A stretch of DNA of 37,266 nucleotides from an uncultured Clostridium sp. (GCA_946578345.1 CAMOBD010000010.1:1-37266), one strand, 5' to 3'; positions 18,338-26,450 are shown, numbered from the stretch's first letter. Program-made: numbers and translations. Notes: generated by a model not told the origin, from the sequence alone.

Positions 18338-19807
18338 CTATACCAATCTCTTAGCGAATGCTTTGAGTACAGACATAAGAGAAAGTTTGGGACATTTTTC
18401 TGCTAATTCCGGATATTGTTCCAACCACTTCTTAAATGATTCTTTCAAACTTGCTTTAATGATATCCTCATTTACAGTCGGATACATTTTGTGCAGTTCA
18501 AGAATAACATTCTCGTAAGTGATTTTCTTAATATCATAAGCAATAACAAAGGTTTTTCTCAGCATTTTTTCGCCTGTAGGTATGCCAATATCTGTTATGA
18601 AAGAATCAATTTGCTCCTGAATTGGTTTAGAAGGATCCAGCTTATCAAAGGCAGAACCAAAAGATTCCAATAAAGCCTTTTCGACATTGCTGACCTTTTG
18701 CGTAGTAGAAACTGTTGCTATTTGGCTAATTATTTCTTCAGGTTTTGCTTCTGAAGAAACAATTACTGTGGGTTGCTGTTCTCCGTTATCAGAACTTCCA
18801 GCAATAGTTGGCTTATCAGCTTCTGGAGAAGTTGTCCCAGTAGTTGTTGTTTCATCTACTTCTGGAGAAGTTGTCCCAGCAGTTGTTGTTTCATCTACTT
18901 CTGGAGTAATGGTTTTATCAGTTGTTGTTTTGCAATTAGTAGGTTTGATACCATTTTCTGCGATTTTGTCAGCAAAGTCAAATGTAGTAGACAACTGATG
19001 TAACACTTTTGCCAAAAACTCAGGAGTTGTTTTGCCAATAATCTGATTCAATCTCTCTGGTCGAAGGTATCTGCCTTTGTCCAAGAGGACAGTTCCATTT
19101 ACATAGTCCTTTTCATCATAAATGATATCATTAGGAACAGTAAATTTTATAAAGGAACGGGATACTAGGTTATCCAATTGCTTGGTAATAGGCACTAAAT
19201 ATACCATACCAAAAGAAATATCACAGACGATAGCACTTACATGGGCACCATTAATTTCCTTGGGAAGATGAGTTCCATAATTACAGTCTACAACATCTCC
19301 AATAGAAACTGGAATACATGCTGTATTATTGTAATTCATAGAAATTTCAGATATAGTAGAAAAAATGAAATGGGAAATTTCATTTCCCGTAGCATTATTC
19401 TTAAACATAGCCCAAGAAATAGTTCTCGGCAACTTATTGATAAGTTGTTCAATATACTCATTTTTAAATTCAACCTTTCTTATGATCAAATCGTCTTCAG
19501 ACTGTGGTTCAAGTGTTTTTGGAGTTGAAACACTTTCTTTTTGGGTTGATACTGCTACTTTTTCATCGTCGTTAGCGACATTAACATCATTTTTAACACT
19601 ATTGTCGATATCAATACCTAAAAGTGTATAATAGTTGTTGATTAAATCGATAACAACATCAATTGTAGATTCGTCTACATTTTCAGCAACTACGAATCCG
19701 TTTTCGATGTCAAGTTTAAGCTGACAAGCAATCTTGTTAATTGCTTTGATTAAACCAGATATGTTTCCTTCTTTGGGAGCACTCACTTTAAATGTCAGTT
19801 TCTTCAT
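18338..19807 (-). CDS. Degenerate MazF/PemK-like protein with Spo0A-C-like C-terminus
   Basis: The protein has 489 aa. Parts seen: a small alpha/beta N-terminal domain (about 1-68); a MazF-like region (about 166-275) with IPVSIGDVVDCNYG, VYLVPIT and GKTTPEFLAKVLHQL; a Pro/Thr-rich linker of three 13-residue repeats (300-338); and a C-terminal helical domain (about 395-488) whose pattern IDSFITDIGIP...ELHKMYP...KASLKESFKKWLEQ resembles the Spo0A effector domain (ITxIIHEIGVP...TKVLYP...ERAIRHAIEVAW). Where active MazF has the catalytic Arg of G-I-R-P, this protein reads G-A-H-V (His189); the Thr position (Thr208) is kept. Loss of the Arg suggests a non-nucleolytic partner, perhaps an inhibitor or regulator of the upstream paralogue. 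Translation starts at ATG 19807, with GGAGG inside the end of the upstream gene; the two overlap by 20 nt. Confidence 0.65.
   Translation of the reverse strand: MKKLTFKVSAPKEGNISGLIKAINKIACQLKLDIENGFVVAENVDESTIDVVIDLINNYYTLLGIDIDNSVKNDVNVANDDEKVAVSTQKESVSTPKTLEPQSEDDLIIRKVEFKNEYIEQLINKLPRTISWAMFKNNATGNEISHFIFSTISEISMNYNNTACIPVSIGDVVDCNYGTHLPKEINGAHVSAIVCDISFGMVYLVPITKQLDNLVSRSFIKFTVPNDIIYDEKDYVNGTVLLDKGRYLRPERLNQIIGKTTPEFLAKVLHQLSTTFDFADKIAENGIKPTNCKTTTDKTITPEVDETTTAGTTSPEVDETTTTGTTSPEADKPTIAGSSDNGEQQPTVIVSSEAKPEEIISQIATVSTTQKVSNVEKALLESFGSAFDKLDPSKPIQEQIDSFITDIGIPTGEKMLRKTFVIAYDIKKITYENVILELHKMYPTVNEDIIKASLKESFKKWLEQYPELAEKCPKLSLMSVLKAFAKRLV
18794..18910 (-). repeat. Three 39-bp tandem repeats encoding a Pro/Thr linker
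   Basis: Three in-frame copies of a 39-bp unit encode ITPEVDETTTAGT, TSPEVDETTTTGT and TSPEADKPTIAGS. The first two are nearly identical at the DNA level and the third has diverged. They form a flexible linker between the MazF-like and Spo0A-C-like parts. Copy number could vary between strains by slippage. Confidence 0.85.
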
Positions 19808-20969
19808 CCTGCTCGTCCTCCTTTTTAGTTAGAAAACCATTTATCAAACGAATAAAAGAAATTGTAGATGATTTCCCTAACTTAAACCTTTCTTTGACTC
19901 TTGCTATAATAAGTCGCTTTATCTCATCTTTCTCGATATCAGACTCGTCTTTGGAAATATTTTCACATAATGTTTCCAAATTAAAATAAGCATCTTTGGG
20001 AGAAATGAGAATTGCTTTAGCAAGATACTGGACACCGTTTTTCTGCATGTCAAAACCGAACAAACAAAGAATTTTTTCGATCTTGACCTTATCAGAACTC
20101 CTAGCTTCAAAAATTCTAAAAAGTTCCTCAGCATTTACAATAGATAACATCTTAATTTGTGCCATATTTATATCTCTACGTTCTCTATAAGTATCAGGAA
20201 TAACTGGCACATTTTTGTACACTATTCTATCAATGTACACAGGTTTTGGTTCGACTATAACACTTTCAGATCTTTTTAGAGACAAAGATATGTCAATGAT
20301 TTTTTGTATGTCATCCATAAACTCAGGTGTCATAGTACCGATAAAGCCACGAAGCCTTGTTTTATCAACTGTCCGGATTTGTTCAGCCATTATTACATTT
20401 TTGTCGCTGGGAAGTGCTGAATTGTAGTCAAACATATTTTCATCAGAAAAATGAAAAAAATGATTAACTGGTAGACTCTTTTTATCCTCAGTAGTACATG
20501 GAAGTACAATAGTTGTAGGAGAATGAAAATTACCAACATCATTTTGTACAACTATTACAGGTCTTATGAATCCCTGTTCATGCCCATAAGGATCTCCAAA
20601 ATCACAAATATACACTTCACCACGTTTTACTGTAGGATAAATTAAGTCATATTTCTGCATGACTTTTGGTGCAAGGATGATATCCTGACCAGTTGATTCA
20701 TCAACAGAACTATCTTGATTTAACGTCAATAATGCTTCATTACCTTTGACTTGGTTGTTTTCTTCCTTTCCAATGGGAACAACTTCGCTAGGAAAGTTCT
20801 GCACAGTGCAAATAGTTACACTATCGCAAAGCTTACTTAACAATTCATCAGAAATGTCACCTTCTAAAGTGATTGCTTTGTTAGCAATACTTGCTTTTAT
20901 ATTATTATACTTTGCAAGTATTTTGCTAACCCGACAGATGTCTAACTCTTTCAATTGTAGTTGTAACAC
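19788..20969 (-). CDS. MazF/PemK-family toxin-like protein with Spo0A-C-like C-terminus
   Basis: The protein has 393 aa against about 110-120 for ordinary MazF. Residues 1-60 form a small alpha/beta domain. The MazF domain spans about 114-232: VKRGEVYICDFGDPYG, EQGFIRPVIVVQNDVGN (Arg136 equals the MazF catalytic Arg), PTTIVLPCT (Thr159 equals the catalytic Thr) and MAEQIRTVDKTRLRGFIG. MazF enzymes cut mRNA at short motifs. Residues 292-382 are helical and resemble the Spo0A DNA-binding domain: IEKILCLFGF, NGVQYLAKAI and the late SFIRLINGFL match the family's ITxIIHEIGVP, GYxYLREAI and SEFIAMVADKL. The start is GTG, eight nucleotides after GGAGG. No small antitoxin gene precedes it; the overlapping downstream gene is a degenerate paralogue. 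A nuclease steered or restrained by its extra domains is inferred, not shown. Confidence 0.7.
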   Translation of the reverse strand: MLQLQLKELDICRVSKILAKYNNIKASIANKAITLEGDISDELLSKLCDSVTICTVQNFPSEVVPIGKEENNQVKGNEALLTLNQDSSVDESTGQDIILAPKVMQKYDLIYPTVKRGEVYICDFGDPYGHEQGFIRPVIVVQNDVGNFHSPTTIVLPCTTEDKKSLPVNHFFHFSDENMFDYNSALPSDKNVIMAEQIRTVDKTRLRGFIGTMTPEFMDDIQKIIDISLSLKRSESVIVEPKPVYIDRIVYKNVPVIPDTYRERRDINMAQIKMLSIVNAEELFRIFEARSSDKVKIEKILCLFGFDMQKNGVQYLAKAILISPKDAYFNLETLCENISKDESDIEKDEIKRLIIARVKERFKLGKSSTISFIRLINGFLTKKEDEQDEETDI

Positions 20970-21046
20970 TATGTAGCCCTCCTTATTGATTGTTTCTTTG
21001 TTATTAGTGCTTGTAATATCACTCTCCTTTATTAGACTTTTAAATT

Positions 21047-21072
21047 AATCACAGTATACTTAACTTGTGATT
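21047..21072. promoter_or_regulatory. Dyad AATCACA/TGTGATT in the leader of the MazF-like cassette
   Basis: Seven-base arms AATCACA and TGTGATT are separated by 12 nt containing the self-complementary AGTATACT. The site lies about 20-45 nt downstream of the predicted start point of the cassette promoter, a suitable place for an autoregulatory operator. Binding by a cassette protein is speculation. Confidence 0.4.
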
Positions 21073-21091
21073 CAAAAAAAGTTATGTCAAC

Positions 21092-21120
21092 ATTATATCA
21101 CTTTTAATTCGGATTTTCAA
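21092..21120 (-). promoter_or_regulatory. Promoter of the MazF-like cassette
   Basis: On the minus strand TTGAAA (21120-21115) and TATAAT (21097-21092) are separated by exactly 17 bp. This gives a leader of about 115 nt before the GTG start. The rest of the 20970-21272 gap holds the dyad at 21047-21072 and the htpX terminator. Confidence 0.7.
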
Positions 21121-21223
21121 GGTGTAACTCAGCTATTTCTCATAAACAGTAACTATAGAAGAATATTTTTGCTACAATTTTCAGAGGAAATATATAATTA
21201 AAAAAATGTAGCCTAAAAAGCAT

Positions 21224-21257
21224 AAAAAAGCAGTATAAAAATATTATACCGCTTTTA
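21224..21257 (-). terminator. Intrinsic terminator of the lemA-htpX operon
   Basis: On the minus strand AAAAGCGGTATAA pairs with TTATACTGCTTTT (one mismatch), followed by further T residues, just after the htpX stop codon. Confidence 0.75.
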
Positions 21258-21272
21258 GTAAGAACTCAAACC

Positions 21273-22163
21273 TTACTTCAAATTCCTTATTGCCTCAATC
21301 CTATCATCTATAGAAGGGTGAGTTGAAAATAAACTTGTTTTTCTTTTCTTTCCATCTTTTGCTTTAAATGGACTTACTATATACATATATGCAGTAGCAT
21401 TATTAGCAGTTCTTAATTCATTTGGGTCACTATCTAATTTTTGAAGTGCTGATATTAATCCATCTGGATTTCTTGTAAGTTCTACTGCACTAGCATCAGC
21501 TAAATATTCTCTACGTCTAGATAAAGCAAGTTGCATTAATTGTCCAAAGATTGGAGCTAATATTAAGCAAATTAATCCAATTAGCATTAATATTGGATTT
21601 CCTCGCTCATCATTATCTCTACCTCTTCCCCAGAATAGCGCACGGCTTACTGTATCAGCTAGCATTACTATAAATCCAACCATTACACTAACCACTGCTG
21701 AAAGTCTAATATCATAGTTCTTTATATGAGATAATTCGTGAGCTACAACTCCTTCTAATTCATAATAATCCATTTTATCTAACAATCCTGTTGTAACACA
21801 TATAACTGAGTTTTCTGGATTTCTACCTGTTGCAAAAGCATTAGGTTGAGGGTCATCCACAACATATAATCTTGGTCTATGTTCTAACCCTGATGCTACC
21901 ATTAATCCATCTAAAATATTATTCAATTTTTCATATTGTTCTTGATTTGCAGGATGTGCTCTATTCACAGAAAGGACGATTTGGTCGCTATAATAATACG
22001 AGCCCCAAGATGCACCTATTGCAAATGCTAGAGCTATTGCAATAGAAATTTCTCCTAAATCAAATGCCATACATACATAATAAACGATAAGTGTAATCAC
22101 AACTAAAAAAATTGATACGATTACACCTGTTTTTATTTTATTATTTCTTATATCTTCATACAT
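21273..22163 (-). CDS. htpX: HtpX-type M48 zinc metalloprotease
   Basis: HtpX is an integral membrane zinc protease that degrades damaged membrane proteins. The 296-aa length is typical. Two transmembrane helices lie at about residues 13-55 and two more at about 155-210. The zinc motif is VVAHELSHIKNYD (HExxH), and the third ligand region is SRRREYLADASAVELT. The ending FSTHPSIDDRIEAIRNL is characteristic of the family. It follows lemA by about 94 nt, a common pairing in Firmicutes. Confidence 0.93.
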   Translation of the reverse strand: MYEDIRNNKIKTGVIVSIFLVVITLIVYYVCMAFDLGEISIAIALAFAIGASWGSYYYSDQIVLSVNRAHPANQEQYEKLNNILDGLMVASGLEHRPRLYVVDDPQPNAFATGRNPENSVICVTTGLLDKMDYYELEGVVAHELSHIKNYDIRLSAVVSVMVGFIVMLADTVSRALFWGRGRDNDERGNPILMLIGLICLILAPIFGQLMQLALSRRREYLADASAVELTRNPDGLISALQKLDSDPNELRTANNATAYMYIVSPFKAKDGKKRKTSLFSTHPSIDDRIEAIRNLK

Positions 22164-22214
22164 AATTAATCAATTCCTTTTTACGTATTGTATAAATAAC
22201 AATTTTCTAAAAGT

Positions 22215-22239
22215 TGGCGATGAAAAAATTCCATCGCCA
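22215..22239 (-). terminator. Hairpin between lemA and htpX
   Basis: TGGCGATG and CATCGCCA form a GC-rich 8-bp stem with a 9-nt loop. On the transcribed minus strand it is followed by ACTTTTAG. It could attenuate readthrough from lemA into htpX or protect the lemA mRNA end. Confidence 0.5.
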
Positions 22240-22257
22240 TGTAATTATTTGCAGATT

Positions 22258-22812
22258 TTATTTACTAAAATCAACTTTTACATTTTTCCTAGCTTCTTGA
22301 TTATCTACTTCGAATAGTGTTTCTGCTGTGAAGTGGAACATTGATGCTATAATATTTGAAGGGAAAACCTCCAATTTTGTGTTGTATCTAGTTACAGTAT
22401 CGTTGTAGAATTGTCTTGAATATGAAATCTTGTTCTCAGTGTTTGTAAGTTCTGTTTGTAATTCTGAAAAGTTTTGATTTGCCTTTAAGTCTGGATAATT
22501 TTCAGCAACAGCCATAATTGTTTTTAAAGTGTCTGATAATTCATTATCAAGTTTAGCTTTTTCATCAACAGTTTTTGCATCTGACCAAGAAGAACGTAAA
22601 TCTGTAACTTTAGTAAGTACATCAGCTTCGTGAGTCATATATCCTTTTACTGTTTCAACAAGGTTTGGTATTAAATCAAATCTTCTTTGTAATTGGACAT
22701 CAATTTGGCTCCAAGCGTTCTTTACTCTAAGTCTCATTGTAACTAAACTGTTATAAAGTGCTATGAAAGCTATGATTATAACTGCTAGTATTATAAGTAT
22801 AATCCACCACAT
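22258..22812 (-). CDS. lemA: LemA family protein
   Basis: The 184-aa protein has an N-terminal transmembrane helix ([20 protein letters not shown]) and then the LemA signature [33 protein letters not shown], and the late FSRQFYN-like stretch [14 protein letters not shown]. LemA proteins are helical, membrane-anchored and poorly understood; pairing with HtpX is frequent. ATG at 22812 is preferred, with GGAGG ten nucleotides upstream; an in-frame TTG at 22836 would put that site within the gene. Confidence 0.9.
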   Translation of the reverse strand: MWWIILIILAVIIIAFIALYNSLVTMRLRVKNAWSQIDVQLQRRFDLIPNLVETVKGYMTHEADVLTKVTDLRSSWSDAKTVDEKAKLDNELSDTLKTIMAVAENYPDLKANQNFSELQTELTNTENKISYSRQFYNDTVTRYNTKLEVFPSNIIASMFHFTAETLFEVDNQEARKNVKVDFSK

Positions 22813-22845
22813 AAATTTGCTTCCTCCTTTTTTCAATATAATATT

Positions 22846-22874
22846 ATAATAACATAATTATTTGTATTATACAA
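22846..22874 (-). promoter_or_regulatory. Candidate promoter of lemA-htpX
   Basis: On the minus strand TTGTAT (22874-22869) and TATTAT (22851-22846) are 17 bp apart, about 35 nt before the lemA start. The surrounding sequence is very AT-rich, so chance matches are possible. Confidence 0.45.
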
Positions 22875-23045
22875 CGATTTTGTGAAAAGTATGTGAAAAT
22901 TAAATATGAAAATATTAGTAATATTTTTGGTACAAGCAACATATAATATAATATGGCTATATTTAAGCCGATAAAAAACGTAGGTAACATAAATACGGAT
23001 TCTCAAATCCAATAGTGGCAATTAAAAGCAGATTTTGTCCAAAAT

Positions 23046-23074
23046 TTGACAGGAAAGAATAAATATGGTATAAT
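23046..23074 (+). promoter_or_regulatory. Consensus promoter of the G5/SleB-like gene
   Basis: TTGACA (23046-23051) and TATAAT (23069-23074) with a 17-bp spacer match the sigma-A consensus perfectly. The start codon is 37 nt downstream, with AAGGAGGG in between. Confidence 0.85.
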
Positions 23075-23110
23075 AAGTTTGTTGCTTTTAAAGGAGGGAA
23101 CAATTTAAAT

Positions 23111-24112
23111 ATGAAAGGTAATGATAAAGCGTCCATATCGCTGAGAAAAATAGTATGTATTAGTATAATATTTATTTTTATACTAAGTGTAGGCGTAATG
23201 GCAGGCAATGTCAGCTTAAGAAATGTTAAAATAGTACTTTCAAGTGGTTACGAAATGGATATTTTAACAACAAAAACAAGTGTAAAAGAAATTTTAGAAG
23301 AAAATCATATTGTATTATTAGAAGATGAAAAGGTAACACCAGATACAAGTGAAGAACTTTCAGATAATAATACTATTATAATATCTAAAGAATCAGAGGA
23401 TGTAGAGGTCAGTGATAAAGTAGAAAAATCTTCTGAAGTTACAACTGAAGACATATTAGATAATTATTCTAAAATAACTGAAAAAATAGTTGTTGAACAA
23501 GAGACAATACCTTATGAAACAATTACAAAAGATGTTACAACAGGTAGTGGAACTAAACAAAACAGAGTAGTTCAACAAGGAAAAAATGGAATAAGAGAAA
23601 TTACTTATAGAGTAAAATATCAAAATGGTGAAGAAATAGAAAAAACAAAAATTTCATCTAAAGTTGTTAAAAAACCAGTTGATAAAATCGTAGAAGTTAG
23701 AACAAAGCAAGTTACAACTAGAGGTGGTTCTAGAACAACATATAATGGTGGAAAATGGTCTTATTCAGCAAGTGAACTTGATTTATTATGTGCTATAACT
23801 GCACAAGAATGTAATTCAAGCTATACAGGTGCTTTAGCAGTTATAACTACAGCATGTAATAGAACTCAAAGTAGTAGTTGGAGAAGATATGGTTCTGACC
23901 CATTAAGCCAATATAAGGCTCCAAGTCAGTTCTGTTATTCAATAGATAGTCATTGGAGAAAAAGATTAAATGGTAATTATCCATCATACGTTAAACAAGC
24001 GGTATTAGATGCATTAAATGGTAAAAGAAATCACAGTTACTTATCATTTAGAGCAGCAGGATACCATTCTGGAGAAATAATAGGTGGAAACGTATATTTC
24101 AACTCATTATAA
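23111..24112 (+). CDS. Cell wall hydrolase with DUF348, G5 and SleB-like domains
   Basis: The 333-aa protein begins with an N-terminal signal or anchor helix (IVCISIIFIFILSVGVMAG). A DUF348-like segment follows (VKIVLSSGYEMDILTTKTSV, about 35-75), then a G5 domain (about 130-200, VVEQETIPYETITK...GKNGIREITYRVKYQNG). A C-terminal Hydrolase_2/SleB-like domain runs from about 220 to 333 (ELDLLCAITAQECNSSY, ALAVITTACNR, AGYHSGEIIGGNVYF). Glu in TAQE matches the catalytic Glu of SleB-type lytic enzymes. DUF348-G5 proteins such as YabE/RpfB bind and remodel peptidoglycan; SleB domains act in spore cortex or wall turnover. The precise role, vegetative or germination, cannot be told from the sequence. 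Confidence 0.85.
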   Translation: MKGNDKASISLRKIVCISIIFIFILSVGVMAGNVSLRNVKIVLSSGYEMDILTTKTSVKEILEENHIVLLEDEKVTPDTSEELSDNNTIIISKESEDVEVSDKVEKSSEVTTEDILDNYSKITEKIVVEQETIPYETITKDVTTGSGTKQNRVVQQGKNGIREITYRVKYQNGEEIEKTKISSKVVKKPVDKIVEVRTKQVTTRGGSRTTYNGGKWSYSASELDLLCAITAQECNSSYTGALAVITTACNRTQSSSWRRYGSDPLSQYKAPSQFCYSIDSHWRKRLNGNYPSYVKQAVLDALNGKRNHSYLSFRAAGYHSGEIIGGNVYFNSL

Positions 24113-24139
24113 TATAAATTAAAAGCAATAAATTGGGGG

Positions 24140-24165
24140 AAGGAGATGGGAGACCATCTCCTTTT
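24140..24165 (+). terminator. Intrinsic terminator after the wall hydrolase
   Basis: GGAGATGG/CCATCTCC with a GAGA tetraloop is followed by TTTT and preceded by AA for extra pairing. It lies directly before family A copy 2. Confidence 0.8.
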
Positions 24166-24292
24166 AGTTGAAAAAGAATTACAATTTTGGCGTTGTCAAA
24201 CTTCATTTGAAATTTAATCAACGTACACAGAGTACGCCTCATAAATTTCAAATTCGTTTTCCTAGCCAAAATTTAATTCTTTTCCAACTAAA
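24163..24292 (+). repeat. Family A hairpin repeat, copy 2
   Basis: The same frame is present: TTTTGGCGTTGT at left, CGTACACAGAGTACGCCTC at centre, CCTAGCCAAAA at right. Here the inner arms read GAAATTTA/TAAATTTC instead of the GAAAA/TTTTC of copies 1 and 4, so pairing is kept with a different sequence. The outer arms TTTAGTTG and CAACTAAA also pair, again unlike the other copies. Confidence 0.8.
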
Positions 24293-24322
24293 TCCGCAAA
24301 ATGAGAAAGGAATGTGGAAAAA

Positions 24323-25090
24323 ATGAAGTTAGTGTCGTGGAATGTAAATGGATTAAGGGCAGTAGTAACTAAAGGATTTGAAAACTTTTTTAAAGAGATA
24401 AATGCTGATGTGTTTTGTGTGCAAGAGACAAAAATGCAGGAAGAACAATTGGATGATAATATAAGAAAGATTTTTGATGGATATTATTGTTATTGGAACA
24501 GTGCAGAGAAAAAAGGATATTCAGGAACTGCAGTTTTTTCTAAAATAAAACCAATAAATGTTACATATGGAATTGGGATAGAAGAGCATGATAGAGAGGG
24601 AAGAGTAATTACAGTAGAATATGAAAAATTTTATTTGGTAAATTGTTATACTCCTAATGCAAAAAGAGAATTGGAAAGATTAGACTATAGAATGATATGG
24701 GAAGATGAATTTAGAAAATATTTATTAAAACTAAATGAGACTAAGCCAGTTGTGCTATGTGGAGATTTAAATGTGGCTCATGAGGAAATTGATTTAAAAA
24801 ACCCAAAGACAAATAGAGGTAATGCTGGATTTACTGATGAAGAGAGAGGAAAGATGACACAGTTGCTAAGTTCTGGTTTCACTGATTCTTTTAGATATTT
24901 GTATCCAGATAAGGCAGGAGTATATTCATGGTGGTCATATATGTTTAAGGCAAGAGAAAAAAATGCAGGATGGAGAATAGATTATTTTATAGTATCTAAG
25001 TCAATTGAAGAGAAAATAAAGGAAAGCTATATTTTTTCTGAGGTCATAGGGAGCGACCACTGTCCTGTGGGATTGGATTTAGAGTTATAA
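24323..25090 (+). CDS. xthA: Exodeoxyribonuclease III (AP endonuclease)
   Basis: The enzyme cuts at abasic sites and removes 3' blocking groups in base excision repair. The roughly 255-aa length is standard. Motifs in order: MKLVSWNVNGLRA, DVFCVQETKM (catalytic Glu), NCYTPNA, CGDLNVAHEEIDL (Asp/Asn), GWRIDYFIVS and SDHCPVGLDL (Asp-His). The ATG at 24323 gives the usual MKLVSWN start; an in-frame GTG at 24314 is nearer an AAAGGA site and remains possible. Bacillus calls this enzyme ExoA. Confidence 0.93.
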   Translation: MKLVSWNVNGLRAVVTKGFENFFKEINADVFCVQETKMQEEQLDDNIRKIFDGYYCYWNSAEKKGYSGTAVFSKIKPINVTYGIGIEEHDREGRVITVEYEKFYLVNCYTPNAKRELERLDYRMIWEDEFRKYLLKLNETKPVVLCGDLNVAHEEIDLKNPKTNRGNAGFTDEERGKMTQLLSSGFTDSFRYLYPDKAGVYSWWSYMFKAREKNAGWRIDYFIVSKSIEEKIKESYIFSEVIGSDHCPVGLDLEL

Positions 25091-25184
25091 AAGATGGCAA
25101 GTTACTATTTACAGCTCATTAATATCGAGAAGAAGTCTGTGAACAGTTACTAACTAAATAATATAATTATGAAAGGAAATGAGA

Positions 25185-26333
25185 ATGGAAAATAACAAGA
25201 AGAAAGTAACTAAATGGCTATATTGGTTTTTGTTTGCTGTAGCTATAATCTTGGTGTATAAAACATTAGACAATTTTACAGCAATAGGTAACTGGATTAA
25301 GAATTTTCTGCATGCACTTATGCCATTTATCATAGGTTTACTTATTGCATATTTATTTTACATACCATGTAGAAAAATAGAGAGTGTATATAGAAAAAGC
25401 AAAAAAGTTAAATTTATTAATAAACGAGCAAGAGGACTTTCTATTTTGACGGTCTATTTAATAGCTGTATTAATTTTAGTAATAGCGATAAATTATTTGC
25501 TACCAATCATTTCAAGCAGTATTATAGATTTAGTTAGTAATATACAAGGCTACTATAATTCTCTTATGACCAATATAGATGGTTTGCCTGAGGATTCAAT
25601 TTTTAGAAATGAAATATTCTTGGACATAATTGATAGTATAAAAAATATTGACCTAAAGCAATTCTTCAATATGAATAGGCTTGCAGAATATGCACAGGGA
25701 GTAATAAATGTAGCTGGAGGAATATTTGATTTCTTTGTTGCAATTATAGTGTCAGTATATTTGTTATTACAAAGAAAAGAAATATTGGAATTTATAAAGA
25801 AATTAGGAAAGGCATTATTTAAAGAAAAGACATATAGAAATTTTGGAAAATATTTTGATAGAACAAATAACATATTTTTCAATTTCTTAGCAGGACAATT
25901 GCTTGATGGAATTGTAATAGGTATAATATCTTCTATTGCTATGTCAATATTAGGAGTAAAATACGCAATATTGTTAGGATTTATGATAGGTATATTTAAT
26001 TTAATACCATACTTTGGAGCAATAATTGCAGTAATAATAGCAACTTTAATAACTTTATTAACAGGTGGGTTCTGGCAAGCTCTTATTATGGTTATAGTTG
26101 TAACTATATTGCAGCAAATAGATGCCAATATAATAAATCCAAAAATATTAGGGGATAAGTTAAAAATTAGTCCGTTGTTAGTAATTTTTGCAGTATCATT
26201 AGGAGGAACATATTTTGGAGTATGGGGAATGTTTTTATCAGTTCCAATAGCTGCTGTCATAAAAGTATTGATTACAGATTATATAGAATATAAAAATAGA
26301 GAAAAGGCAGTAAAATCCGATAACGAAAAATGA
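25185..26333 (+). CDS. AI-2E family transporter (TqsA/YtvI-like)
   Basis: The protein is about 382 aa with eight or so hydrophobic segments in the family arrangement: two N-terminal helices, a soluble stretch (about 115-165), then a dense C-terminal membrane half. Typical motifs are GIFNLIPYFGAIIAVI, QQIDANIINPKILGDKL and FAVSLGGTYFGVWGMFLSVP. The family includes TqsA (AI-2 export) and Na+/H+ antiporters, so the substrate cannot be assigned. ATG at 25185 is preferred because it lies eight nucleotides after AAAGG; the ATG at 25179 is too close. The 94 bp before it holds no clear element. Confidence 0.85.
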   Translation: MENNKKKVTKWLYWFLFAVAIILVYKTLDNFTAIGNWIKNFLHALMPFIIGLLIAYLFYIPCRKIESVYRKSKKVKFINKRARGLSILTVYLIAVLILVIAINYLLPIISSSIIDLVSNIQGYYNSLMTNIDGLPEDSIFRNEIFLDIIDSIKNIDLKQFFNMNRLAEYAQGVINVAGGIFDFFVAIIVSVYLLLQRKEILEFIKKLGKALFKEKTYRNFGKYFDRTNNIFFNFLAGQLLDGIVIGIISSIAMSILGVKYAILLGFMIGIFNLIPYFGAIIAVIIATLITLLTGGFWQALIMVIVVTILQQIDANIINPKILGDKLKISPLLVIFAVSLGGTYFGVWGMFLSVPIAAVIKVLITDYIEYKNREKAVKSDNEK

Positions 26334-26346
26334 CAAAATCCAAAAG

Positions 26347-26396
26347 TGGCTTATAGATATAATTAGGAATACTAATCATATTTATAAGTCATTTTT
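26347..26396 (+). terminator. Terminator after the AI-2E transporter gene
   Basis: TGGCTTATAGATAT pairs with ATATTTATAAGTCA (near-perfect, with G-U and one mismatch), followed by TTTTT. Confidence 0.7.
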
Positions 26397-26419
26397 AAGT
26401 AAAATGGATATTATAAAAT

Positions 26420-26450
26420 TTAATAAAAACTTAATAAAAAATTAATAAAT
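26420..26450 (+). promoter_or_regulatory. Triple 11-bp-spaced direct repeat, candidate OmpR-type operator
   Basis: TTAATAAAAA (26420), TTAATAAAAA (26431) and TTAATAAAT (26442) recur at exactly 11-bp intervals, so they lie on the same helix face. OmpR/PhoB-family regulators bind such tandem repeats as head-to-tail dimers. A TATACT -10 element follows at 26480-26485 with only a weak -35 (TTGTTC, 26459), as expected for an activator-dependent promoter. The nearest downstream gene is itself an OmpR-family regulator, so autoregulation is the natural inference. Confidence 0.55.

Noticed and set aside
25091..25178. Weak inverted similarity GTTACTATTTACAG versus CTGTGAACAGTTAC
   Set aside because: Only 11 of 14 positions pair and there is no supporting context, so I do not list it as an element.
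25553..26260. Minus-strand 235-codon open frame
   Set aside because: It is antisense to the AI-2E transporter, has biased composition typical of a shadow of hydrophobic coding sequence, and has no start signal.
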